The notes under the pieces are model-generated. The model was not told the origin of the DNA, searched no databases, and saw only the letters and a list, made by a program, of their open reading frames with translations. This document shows, piece by piece, positions 11,201-23,240 of a DNA stretch of 64,000 bases (the first letter of the stretch is position 1; every line of letters begins with the position of its first letter). Position numbers and translations under genes: made by a program. The stretch comes from Dromaius novaehollandiae. Its lineage: Eukaryota > Chordata > Aves > Casuariiformes > Dromaiidae. The stretch spans positions 202,289,336 to 202,353,335 of the forward strand of contig NC_088098.1 in assembly GCF_036370855.1 (NCBI RefSeq), given 5' to 3'.

Positions 11201-14200
11201 TACTAGCACTTGGCCCTCCCTTGATTGATAAACTTTCTTTTCTTATTCACTTGGAATTGCACATCTTACATGATTCTCAACTTCATTAGCACACCTAAGC
11301 TGCTGTAACCATTTAGTTTGTCAGTCACAGCATTTAAGAGTCTATAAGATGTCATTGGTTTAGCAAAACCTTTTCAGCATAAATACATAGGAATTTATAT
11401 GCTTTATAGAGAGTATATTCTGATCAGTGCTCTGTTGAGACCTACACTAGGCCCTGCACACAAAAGTTCATCTCTGCTCAAAGTTTACTCAGCAGCTCTG
11501 TTTATTTCTTTTCTGTTTAAAACCTGGTGGAAAGGATGCTAACACCGTTTCTAGGAGGCCTATTGCAGTACTTGTGACTGTAGTGTATGGCTGGTGTATA
11601 TATTCTGAAGGTAGCTGTCTTAGATGTTTTTGGAGCTTCCTTCCTATGAAAGTTTAATGGTATACTCTGTTTACATTCTTTTAGCATAATATCTAGGATT
11701 CTATGAATATCGAGGATATGAAATTGCTACTCAAAAGGTCAGGTGAGCTTTCCAGAGAAAAGTATAAATAGATAAATAACACATTTCAGTTTCTTCAGAA
11801 TACAAAGTTATAAGTGCATCTAAGAAGGATTGTCAGTGGCGCCAAATAACAGAAATCTTTTATCTTTTATGGTATAACTATCTTTAGAAAAGAGAACATT
11901 AGCATCAGCAAAATAAAAGAATTCCTCTAGAAGTTCAATGAGTTTTTTTCCAACTATTTGCTTGGAGTACAAGCATTAAGGACAATTGGGCATTCTCTTG
12001 TAGTTTTTTACCGATAGGAATGGGTGTGCGTACATACCATGTTTTGACTATGGGCAGATCGCTTCTTTCTGTATGGATACCTGACGTGTGCGTCAAGGAG
12101 CTCACTACGCTCTAGACTGCTCCATCCCTTATCCTCTTAGGAAAAGGACCAAGTTAAGACTGAGAGGACTTGTGAACAGCAGAACAAACGAGGTGTGGGT
12201 CCTCAGTAGTAGGCGTTGTCACGTACCATAAGAAGGCTGTTACCCTCGGATCTCCCAGATGAACCCTTAGTTTTTCCACCCTACTGACCGCAATTCCTGT
12301 ATGTCCCCCAACCTGCTTTTGTTTGACTGTGAACTGCTTTGACTGCTTTGCGGCCATATGTCAGCTGCCCGTTTGGTGCCACTTAACTGTAAGGTGTGCA
12401 GAATGCCTTGCCCCTCAACTGGAGAGCGGAACAGATAGTTTTGAGAGGTACATGTATCTCTCTATGCACGTGTTATGTGGGGTTGTTGTCAACCTTAGTA
12501 ACTTTGTAATCTTTATCAAATTTCATCCAACTGGCCAGTGGACTGCTTATTTGATATGACTTTCAAGCAGACAAAAATGTATTAACTTTGGATTCTGTTT
12601 TTTGGGGTTTTTTTTTGGTTTTTTTTGTTTTTTTTAAGAAAACCAGGCTAATACTTAAAGGCTGTGTATGGAACTCTGAATTGCAAAAAATAAATTAGAT
12701 GCCCGCAGACAAGGCAGAGTAAGAATGAAGGAGATAGTTTCACAGGAAGAATGGCATACCATCAGCCAGTGGCCACGTAGAGCCCACTAGTGTGAACCTA
12801 GACAGCAACCCCATTCTTTCTTGGGTCAGTGGGGTCTTGAGGAAGAAGACCATATGGCAGCTAGCTGAATTACTCCAGTAGCCTGCAGTCTGTCCCTGCT
12901 GTTCTCTTTCGTTAGGATGCTGTGAGTCTTTCCATTCCTGTGACCAATTTTGCACATACCATATGACCAAAATGCAGGCATTTGTCAGTATAAGGCATAT
13001 GTAAATGTTCAGTACGTGAACAGACACGAGCTTTGTCAAGTGATGGGGTACCTGAAATTGGTCACATCAGAGAGCACATTTGATCTCACAGCAGGCAATG
13101 CCCAGTCACATATGCCAGTGCTCCTGATCTGGTGTGTCACATGACAGGAGATGTTGGGAGATGAGCTACGTGACAAGTGACCAGCATGTCACACGATGGA
13201 AAAGGGCTTCAGTATGTAGCTTTTGTGTGCCTTGATAAGCGGTTGTGTGGCACACTCCAGCCCAAAGACTAAGCATCATTACTATGCAGTATAACATAAT
13301 TATACAGCCATAAGATAAGAAACATCCCAAACCTAACGAACCATCTACTGGGGTTTGGTTCTCAATATTCCAAATAAAGGTACGCTTTGTTATTGGAATC
13401 CTGTGGGAATAAATTGAGCAAATATGAGGAGGCTCATTGCCCAGTTTTTCTGAACGCTAGACCTAAGCAACATATGTCTGTACCACCTATGATTTTTATG
13501 GTTTTGTCAGTAACTTAATCAAATATTTATAAATTTAATTATAGCTATTGACTAATTCATATGGCTTTATAGAAGTGTGCATGAAATAATTATAAATGCT
13601 AGTTGGCCTTGTTTTAATATATTAATTTTTAGCTGAATTGTTAAGGCATTTTGGTGGGCTCTAAACTGATTAACAGATCCAGCACGCTGGAAAATTAGTA
13701 TCAAAATTTTCAGGTAAGGCAGCTAAAAGGGAGATGAGGATTTTTTTCTGCGCTGGATGACCCATGAATTGGAACAGTAAAGATGGGAAATATAATATTA
13801 GGCACTTAGGCTTGGATTCATCACATCCAATTTAAGCTGCTACTTGCAGCAAAAATAGGAAGAACCTTGTTGTGCTATGCACATTCACTTATCAATTGAG
13901 AGATTCCTAGATGAGGTCTTTGTTCCCAGCTATGATAATTTTTCCTACAAGAAGGTGTGCCTCTCTCTTTCTCTCTCACTACTAGTAGAAGCTTACAGGA
14001 GATGAGTTGGTGGGATGAATCTTGGCTTTTAAAAATAATAGCAAATAAAATTCTATGGTAAGTCAGAGTTATGGCTGGAAATAACTGAAAAAAGGACAGA
14101 AATGTAGTAGTTGACCGCTGGATGAGTGAGAGGCAAAATTTAGAGTCATTTTCATGGAAATACCATGAAAAAGGTTTTCAGTGAAGGCAGAAAAGGAGCT

Positions 14201-16608
14201 ACACCACTTTGTGACACAGACAAGATCTTAGCCATAATACTATACAATAAATCAGACATCAGGGGAAGGGAGATGAGCTCAAACTGGAATGGATGAAGAG
14301 AAAACTGAGAAGTAAGCAGGAAAACAGTCAGTCTTATAAATGGAGCTTAAGAAGGTTGACAGTTGTAACTCTTTGTGATAAAAGCTGGGAGAGGATATGA
14401 TCACTGTTAATAATCAAGAGTGAATAAACACAAAGGAGATAGAGATACAGATACATATACAGCAGATACATATAAGCATTAATAAATTTTATGTGCAACT
14501 GTAAGAATGCCTGCAGTCTTGGCACCAATTATTGGGATAGTCTTTCGGTAGAAATAGCGGTGGTAAAAAAACTAACTTTATTAGACCTAGTTTGCTTTTA
14601 TGAAAGCTATTACATGATTACTTTGCCTAAAATAGCAGAGATGGACTTGATGACATGAGATGTGTGCATTCCTTATTACTGATTTCAGTAATACTTATCT
14701 TTGTATCCTACAGAAAGTAGGTCAGAGCTTGCTGTAACAATTACATATAATAGGAGGAACACTTCTAGTATCTATTTTCAATTCAGAATTTTATGAAAAG
14801 GTTTACATTTCCTTTAGAAGAAGTTTTACTTTACTTGGTGCTAAATAAACCTTGAAATTCACCTGCAAATGTGGAAAATATAATTTTATTGAAACACCTC
14901 TGCTTTTGAGGATTCAGTCTTTTGAGGAACAGACTTTTAAGTTCAGAAAAAAAAGGGTATTTAGAAAACTGGCATAAAAAAGGTTCTATGATTTATGGAA
15001 AATGGGGTTTATGAGGCCATACATTATCAGAATAAATGGTGGTCTTGTTCTTCTGTATTTTCCTAGTTCCTCAGGCTTAGAATGGAAAGAGTGAATACGT
15101 GAGATTGTCTGGCCATGGAAAGGAGAAGATGCCTGCTCCAAGGGTGCCAGTGCTGGGAGCAAGATCAATGGATCTCTTCTATTCCAGGAGACATGGAGGT
15201 CTATTTGTGGTTGGAGCTACCTGACTAGATCAAAATATAGATCAGTCTGCTATGAAAGTACCTCCCATGAAGAAGACTGCCTGATGGCTTAGCTTGCTCT
15301 GAATATATCACCTTACCAGATAAGCCTTTTAACCAAACTGAAAAACAAAATCAATTATTTTTGTTTCCAGGTTTGGCTTGGAATTTTTTGTCCCTCTTTT
15401 GTCAGTTCAGTTGGGCCATTATCTGTTGCTAATTGGAATTGGAATTGTGGAAGCCTCACACATAATCCTGCAAAAGAAAAATCTTACCATGTTTCCTTAA
15501 GCTTTAAAATAGACAAGTTTGAGTCAAACTTGCAGTAAGGCCAGTGTATACATCTGTAGCAGTATAAATAGATCTTAAAACAGGTGTAAATAAAACATAT
15601 TTAAAGCTTCTTTATGCTGTCAAAATGGAGTAAAGTATTTTTAATTCAAAAAATAGTCAAGCCCAACTTACTTTTCAAACCATGCACTTAAGTATGGAGA
15701 TTTTGACTGGAAAAACTTATCTACAGAAAGAGACACTCCACTCTTAAATTTAAATCAGTTCCAAAGCCAATTAATTTAAGCCATTGTAAACAAAGCTTAT
15801 AGTGTGCAGCATAAGCCATAAGCAAACATAGGGCTTCACCTGCAAGATCAGAGGTGCAGGGTAGAATCAGTATCAATTGACTAAGCACTCAAAGTTGCAC
15901 TGTAACTAAACTGTCTTTAAATGACCCCACTTGGCAAACCGTAGCAACTCTGTGATTAGGCCAGGCTGTTGGTGTTTGTTTGTATTCCATATTTTTAGTG
16001 TGGACTGCAGAATGAGAATCAAGTTAGCAAAAAGTCTAGACCAGTTCATAAAATTTATATTTCCCTTGGACTGTACGCTTTAGAAAGACCACAGGTCTGC
16101 TTTGGGTTTAGTGGTTTGTAATATGCAGATGAGCCATTTGAAATTTAAAAATATGTAATCAAATTTTTGTTTTCTATCTTCATTTTATGTCAAATTGGAA
16201 GAATTTGGGCTTTTTGGGGGTGTAAGCCTAGGACTAGTCTTCCTTTTAAATGACCATTAAAATCTGTAACACACTCCTTGGTGTGCTTCCTATTGACTCT
16301 TGAAAAAAAAACAGCTCCTACAGGTGGGTACTATTTGTAGAGCTACTCTGATACATATCACCTATTTTACTTTTCAAAAGTATGCGGTGTGTATATACTT
16401 TGCAAAGTATATACAAAGTATTTGCAAAGTATTAAAAGCAAATTAAATTCAGTGTAAAAGTCACTGAATAAAACAAATTTAGAACTGTGCCTAGGATTTA
16501 CAAACCAAATTCAGTGCTAGGAATTTGTTTGTTTTATGGCATATTGATTTTTTTTTCAATGTAATAAGACTGTAAAATCAATTACTTATTTTTCCATTTC
16601 CATTTCAG
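8245..16608 (+). other. KBTBD3: KBTBD3 intron 1
   Basis: An 8.4-kb AT-rich intron between the 5' UTR exon and the first coding exon. It has simple T-rich and (CT)n stretches (12599-12636, 13967-13979), a GATA/TACA-rich patch at 14434-14477 and a 24-bp perfect palindrome at 16391-16414. A less AT-rich block at about 12050-12480 has no open frame or termini that I could assign. No coding exon of another gene was recognised. Confidence 0.75.
16391..16414. repeat. 24-bp perfect palindrome
   Basis: The two 12-base halves GTATATACTTTG and CAAAGTATATAC are exact reverse complements with no spacer. The CAAAGTAT element recurs twice just downstream (16414-16421 and 16425-16432). It lies about 200 bases before the KBTBD3 coding exon acceptor. 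Function unknown. Confidence 0.95.
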
Positions 16609-16850
16609 GAATAGACTGAAGAAAACATGGCCAATCAACGGGATTACATTAGCAGACCTATTTGCAATGGAATTTCTGTTTCTGAAAATAAAATCAATTC
16701 CTTAGTGGCTGAAGGTCATGGACAACAAATTCTAAAAGTATTACAAAAGTTCAGAGAACAAAATATATTTTTTGACTTTAAAATTCTTGTGAAAGATGAA
16801 ATAATTCCTTGTCATCGTTGTGTACTGGCAGCATGCAGTGATTTTTTCAG
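16609..16850 (+). CDS. KBTBD3: KBTBD3 first coding exon (5' UTR tail plus residues 1-74)
   Basis: The acceptor TTTCCATTTCAG ends at 16608 and the ATG is at 16627 in a strong context (GAAAACATGG). Residues 1-45 form the N-terminal lead. From residue 46 the BTB/POZ fold begins (NIFFDFKILV, then IIPCHRCVLAACSDFF), with the canonical D-F-x-I and H-x-x-V-L-A-A motifs. The donor is TTTTTTCAG|GTAAAC, leaving two bases of the Arg75 codon. The exon splits the BTB domain, as in other KBTBD3 genes. The coding part is 16627-16850. Confidence 0.95.
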
Positions 16851-19800
16851 GTAAACCTACTTTTGGCATAAATTTGCGGGAAATGGGTTGTAAGCCCTCT
16901 GGGAGGGAGGGAAGGAATATAAGTTGTGGTAATTTATTTTATAATTTTTGTAATTATGTATGCCCTCAGAGTTTTGAGCAAAGTGGTCAAACATCATATT
17001 AGGGACAGTAAAAAAGCAAACATGCAGCGTTAGATGCCTAATCATATCCCAGACACACCTGTTTGCAGTTCTAAAGTGACATGAGGACCCTATGAATTTG
17101 AGATTCAAACAACAGTCTGTTACTCTGAAATACGAATGTAAAATCATAACTGTGTGAGTCCATTCTTAGGTAGAATTGACACAAATTATGTATCTTCAAG
17201 ACTTTCTCTGTTGCCTGTATTTTTACTTGAGGGCCTACAAGAATATTGTTTGATTTTCTGTGGGGTGACCTGTGTACTCTGACACATTTATATTATGAAA
17301 TGTTAACAGGTTGATTAGGAATACGTCTTGCATGGTTATGTTATTCTGAACCATTATACATGTTTTTGGAGGGAACCAGTTTTTGTTTGTCTGAGATAAG
17401 TGATCAGTATAGTGCAGTTTGTCTTAAGAGCACATGAAATAGATCTGTGATCTTCCCTTCGAGTACTTGAACCTATTCATTCTTAAGGGACAGACAGATC
17501 ATTCGCATATAGGATTTTGTCATTTCATGTTAGTTTATGAAGAACCTTGCTAACTGTTTCTTTAGTAAGGCTCAGATTTGCAAATCCAGACTGCAAGTCT
17601 GTTTCTAAGTACACTCTTTACTGAAACACAAAGGTAAGATGCTCTAGCAATGAAAAATTGGGCTTCTGGATATGAATAAGTGAACTTGATTCGGTTGCTG
17701 ATACGTAGGTGTCAGGTGCTATGCTCAGGTGTGTATCCTGCAAGCTACCTGCAAGAGTTTGGCATATATGACACAGGACACATGCTAGAAGCATATCCTT
17801 TTGGAGAGGTTGCTATAGGCCAGACAGGATGCTGTCTGCTATCTAAAACAGCATGACATACCTGTTTGGTCAACTGTATTGAGCCCAGTATTTTGATTCT
17901 CTTTTGGTCTTTGAAAACGTAAGTGATTGGCTTAGTACCTGGCATGAACTGAAATCCTGAGATCCCCAGTGAGTACATGTTGTGATGCTTGAAGCTTGAT
18001 GCCTCTCCTGGCTTTTTGCTTTAACTGAAAACAAGTTCTTACTGCAACTTTCTTCAGAAAAAAAGTGCATCAGAACATTAATTGGAGCAACTGCTTTAGG
18101 AAGATTACATCTATCACTTTTTGTGCTTCGTCTTTCTGCAGCAGCTTTTAGGACAATTGTACATGCAATCTGCAGCATTCAAGCTACTGGGAAGCAAATA
18201 TAAATAGGTATTACTTCCTTAATAAGGGAGAATACTGGAAGCTGAGAGAATTTGGTGCCTTTCTCATAACCGAAATGAAATCCTCTGTCTGACTTACTAT
18301 ATTTTTTTTCTCATAATCATTTTGAATTCTCTCTTTTTAAGGACCACTGACGAAAGGAGAAATGCAAATGAGATAAACTATTTCTTCATTGTAGCAGCAG
18401 ATTTGGTTTTGTTCCTACATGCAGAACTACTTGAATTTCAAGCATTTACTGTTTGACACCATAAAGCCACCTTTCAGAAGAAGACACTGTGGTAGAAAGG
18501 AATATTAGTATGAAATAGGTTCCTGTGGTAATATTTTAGAATGAAGTTAAGCACATGGTAACATATGTGGCATTTTCACCACCTCTCCAGGTTAAGTTTG
18601 CCAGGAGAGACCTCTCTCTGCATCGAACAGTTGCTAATAACAGCCATCAAATTCCTAAGTTGTACTGGAATACAAGGCGTATTTATTATCTTAAGGGAAG
18701 AAAAAGCACCTAGGTCCACTAGATAAATTTTAAAACAAAAAATACTTGTTTTCTTTCTTGGCTTTGGGCTTTTCTTAGTTTTAGTTTGATTGCGTAAACC
18801 CATGATTCAGCAACATTTTGCTTTGTACTTGTTACCTTTCAGAATCAAAGCCCTTTCCTAGCTTGCTCTCCTACTGTTTTGTTGCTATTGCATGTAAATG
18901 AAGCTTCAGCGCATTTCCTAAGCACCCAGCATCCTTTCCATTTCATTCTATCATTCAGAGATTTTTATTAAAGGGAAAAATAAAAAACTATTTTTTTTCT
19001 AAGGATCAAGTAGTTTAATATGCAAAGAGGTCTTTGGGATGTAAATTTCTTACCATCATTTTACCTGCTTGTGCAAGAGGTCAGAGGAATTCCTAGTTTT
19101 CCTGATGCTTACTTCTCAAAGAGCATGCTATACACAGTGAACTTTTTCCTTGACTTCATAAAAGTATGGGACTTTAAAAATCACATACTATACAGATACT
19201 AATTGTATAACAGAACTGTGATATAATACTGTCTTTAATAGGAACTACCTGTGATATATTAAAAAGCCAGATTATATACTCAGTATTTGGAATCATTTGC
19301 CTACGTCTTTCTCCACTATCATCTTTTGTCAAATTCAGGAGCTGTTGCTGTCACAGCATGACAGTTAGGCTTTGGAAGTTAGGGAAACTGAAATAGCAGC
19401 ACTATTCTATTGCCAGCACTTACCAGCTTGCAAACCCTTAATTATCTTATGGTCACCATGTTAGATTGTGTGCAAAAGTTAAATATTATTTAGTAATAAA
19501 CCAGTCAAAGTTGCAATAAAATTTGCACAAATCTATTGGTTTAATGATGTTTGTTCCACAATTTCAACCATCATCTCTGTATTCAGTCACAATTTACTTT
19601 CTGTGCAAGATTCATTATATCATCCAATCCTATGTCAAAACCTCATTTTTTTCTGATATTTGCCAGTACACATCTCTGTCAACTCTAAACCAAGAATCGT
19701 TTCCTCTTTTTTTTTTTTCCCCCCCTTCTCCTTCACTTCCCTCCCCCATTTTTATATCTGGAGAATGTACCCACCATGCATCCTACCAGTTGTTCCCGCC

Positions 19801-20274
19801 TGTAATTTGGAAGACCTTTTTTTTAACTTAACTTTCCGTATTCATCCACAATGCATGATCTACATCATGAGGGTTTTTTACTATATATTTTTTATCAGTC
19901 TCTCTTTTTCAAACTGTTGAAACTTATGCTGCCCCTAACAATTTCACATTTTCTTTCATCTTGAAAGCTGTAGGCTTCATCTCCCTCCCTGAAAATCCAT
20001 CGAAAACACTGCTGCCAATATAATTTTTATGAGCCATCACTTTGAATATGCTCTTATTACCATTTCTTTTTTTTATCTGCCATATCAACCAAATGTATTG
20101 TTCTTAACTTTGAGAGTCTTAACATTGTAGCCCTATAAATCCTGTCCACCACAGTGTCTTCTTATACCACCCTGATTTTCTCCTCCCTCTCACATCAGTT
20201 TTTTCCTCTTGTTTGCTAGATAAACTGCATATATTCTTTAATTTGTGTGTATATCTTCTATATTTTATTCACAG
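16851..20274 (+). other. KBTBD3: KBTBD3 intron 2
   Basis: A 3.4-kb intron bounded by GTAAAC and TTTTATTCACAG, phase 2. It is AT-rich, with a polypyrimidine block at 19703-19748 (T12, C7 and CT-rich). No nested gene was recognised; the open frames present lack any family signature. Confidence 0.85.
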
Positions 20275-21895
20275 AGCCATGTTTGAAGTTAATATGAAAG
20301 AACGAGATGATGGCAATGTTACTATTAGTAATCTATCAGCCAAGGCAGTGAAAGCCTTTCTTGATTACGCTTATACAGGAAAAACAGAGATAACAAATGA
20401 TAATGTGGAAATGCTCTTCCAGCTGTCATCATTTCTTCAAGTTTCACTCCTTTCCAAAGCTTGCAGTGACTTTCTAATAAAAAGTATTGATCTTGTGAAT
20501 TGTTTACAGTTGCTTTCTCTATCAGAAAGTTACGGTTCCATCCGCTTATTTGATCATGCACTAGATTTTGCACAGCATCACTTTTCCTTGCTACTCAGAT
20601 CAAGTGATTTTTTGGAGATGAATTTCGAGATATTACAAAAATGTCTTGAGGCTGATGAACTAAATGTTCCTGAGGAAGAATCCGTGTTGAAAGCTGTCCT
20701 TCAATGGACCAAACATAACTTAGAAACACGACAGAAGTATCTGGCTCATTTGATTAAAAATGTGAGACTACATCAATTACCTGAAAAGACTTTACAGGAC
20801 TTTCTGCACTCTGAAGAACAGTTACTCAAGAGTGCTAATTGCTCAGTAATAATCAGTGATGCAGTTAAAAGTGTACAAAACTTTAGTGGACTGTTTCCAG
20901 ATGCACGTCCTTCAACAACAGAAAAATATATATTTGTTCATAAAACTGACGAAGATGGAGAAAACAGACATACGTTTTGCTACAACATCAAAACAGATAA
21001 ATGGAAAGAACTACCACATACACATATGATTGATCTTCCAGGGTCAAGTTTATCTAGTTATGGAGAAAAAATATTTATAACCGGAGGATGCAAAGGGAAT
21101 TGTTACAGGACAGTCAGGCTTCATATTGCTGAACCATTCCACGATGCCACTGACCAAACCTGGTGCTACTGTCCAGTCAACAATGAATTCTCCATAGTGT
21201 CAGCTATGAAAAACCCAAGGACAATGCACACATCTGTTGTAACCTTAAATCAGTTGTTTGTAATAGGTGGAAAGACCAGAGGAGCTCAAGAAACCCGAAG
21301 TCTTTTGGATGTAGAATCTTATAATCCTCTTTCCAAAGACTGGAAATCTGTAAGCCAGTTACCAAGAGGTATCTACTATCCAGAAGCAAGTGCATGTCAG
21401 AATATAATTTATGTCCTTGGCTCAGAAGTAGAGATTACTGATGCCTTTAATCCGTCTCTTGATTGTTTCTTTAAGTATAATGCTATGACTGATCAGTGGT
21501 CTGAGCTTGTAGCAGAATTTGGACAATTTTTCCATGCAACTTTAATCAAAGCTGTTCCAGTGAATTGTACATTGTATATATGTGATCTTTCCACCTACAA
21601 GGTATACAGTTTTTGCCCAGAAACCTGTGTTTGGAAAGGGGAAGGATCTTTTGAATGTGCTGGCTTTAATGCAGGGGCAGTTGGAACAGAAGATAAAATT
21701 TATATATTAGGTGGTGATTATGCTCCAGAAGAAATTACAGATGAAGTTCAAGTCTACCACAGTAGTAGGTCTGAATGGGAAGAAGTATCACCAATGCCAA
21801 GAGCCTTAACTGAGTTTTACTGTCAGGTCATTCAGTTTAATAAATATAGGGACCCCTGGTCATCTGTAATGACAATTTGCTCTGGAGAGTTTTGA
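20275..21895 (+). CDS. KBTBD3: KBTBD3 terminal coding exon (BTB, BACK and Kelch domains)
   Basis: This exon encodes residues 75-614 of kelch repeat and BTB domain-containing protein 3. With the first exon it gives an intact 614-aa protein, close to the roughly 610 aa of mammalian orthologues. The rest of the BTB domain runs to about residue 150 (RAMFEVNMKERDDGNV, FLDYAYTG). A BACK domain spans about 155-260 (LNVPEEESVLKAVLQW). Kelch repeats occupy about 285-600, with beta-propeller signatures such as KIFITGG, LFVIGG and KIYILGG. By family, BTB-BACK-Kelch proteins are substrate adaptors of CUL3 ubiquitin ligases; the substrate of KBTBD3 is not known to me. The stop TGA is at 21893-21895. Encoding most of the protein in one large exon is usual for this family. 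Confidence 0.97.
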
Positions 21896-23240
21896 AACTC
21901 CTGAGTCAAAAGAATCTATTTAAGTGCACAAGTTTTAGAAGAGACTTTTAGCTATTAATTTGCAGGAAAAACTTTTTTTTCTTTTAAATATTCAGTTTAA
22001 ATTTTATGCTATAGAACTGTTTTTGAAAGGGTCCATAAAATTGTCATTCATGCTAGTCATTGTATATAAAGTATTAGTTTCATGTGAAAGTCTTTTCTGT
22101 AATTATCTGAATAATTGGCAAAATGGTGTTACTTTCAGAAAAGCAGAGTCATAAGGAATTTGTTTTTTAATATGTGCCCTGGTATTTCTGTAGTCTTCAC
22201 AGGTGTCCCAGTAGAAAAATTGCTGAGCAAGAAAACTGATTGTGATACTGTTTTCTCTATGTAACTGAAGTTTAAAGGAAATCTGAATTATTGTTGTTTT
22301 CTCTAGGTTTTTTATATCATAAACCTGTTAGAGGAATTCATTGTCAGTTTTATCTTATTAGAACAACCTTAGCAGGGGCAAAAGCCAAAGAGACCTTGAC
22401 AGCATTAAATCTAGGCATCTAACTTGAAGAGACTGATAATTGCTATACCTTATTTCAGCTTTTCAGTTTGACCAGTTGTTCTCCATCCTTGTGCCTTAGT
22501 AGTAGCTGTACTTTGTTTTCATCCCATAGCTGTGGCAAGACAACCTCTGACAACATTTTTGCAGGGTGGACAGGATTTCTACAGGGTGAATGATTCATAC
22601 GGTAACTTCACTGTACAGATGGTCACCTCCGTCATGCTGTTAACTACAGCTAGGCTGAAAGAACAAAACATTTCAGGCTGTTTTCTAGCAGAAGTCTTCC
22701 ATCTCTTAAGTCTACAGTGCTATCTACTAAAGCCACTAGGCTGCTTATTGCAGTAATACCAATTTTAGTTGTTGCTTCAGTTAACTACAGGAAAAGTTTG
22801 CATTTTGTTGCGTATAAAATACTAAGTTACAAAAATAACGCCCCATATTTTAAGTCAAAGTAAATAGGATTTCTGAAGTGAAATAATTCCTTTAATGTAC
22901 ATAGTGGTTTAAATTAATTAAAACACTTTCATCTTGTACTTCATGGTAATTTTAAGTGTAAAAATATTACATGGTAAATACTACACAATATATTTCTTGA
23001 GAAAACTTTCAGTAGTCTTCTATTATAATGTTTAAATTGTCACGGACTTTTAGTATTAATATTCCTCTAGGCATATGCCATAAAGTAAACTTGAGCTCAT
23101 GCATACAAAGTGGGACCTGTGTCTGATGGAAGGATACTGGAATTAGCTAGGTTTCATAAATTCATTTAGTAATCTTCCACAGCCTGAGAATTTTCTTTCT
23201 TTCCAGCTATTTGAATAAAATTTTGAGAGCCGTTATGTTC
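21896..23240 (+). other. KBTBD3: KBTBD3 3' UTR (approximate extent)
   Basis: AT-rich sequence follows the stop codon. An ATTAAA variant signal is at 22404-22409, and the first canonical AATAAA that I could find is at 23214-23219. The true poly(A) site could be at either or further on. The open frame at 22532-22756 has no recognisable domain and is read as UTR. Confidence 0.45.

Noticed and set aside
22532-22756. 74-codon open frame downstream of KBTBD3
   Set aside because: No domain, no splice context, inside the probable 3' UTR.
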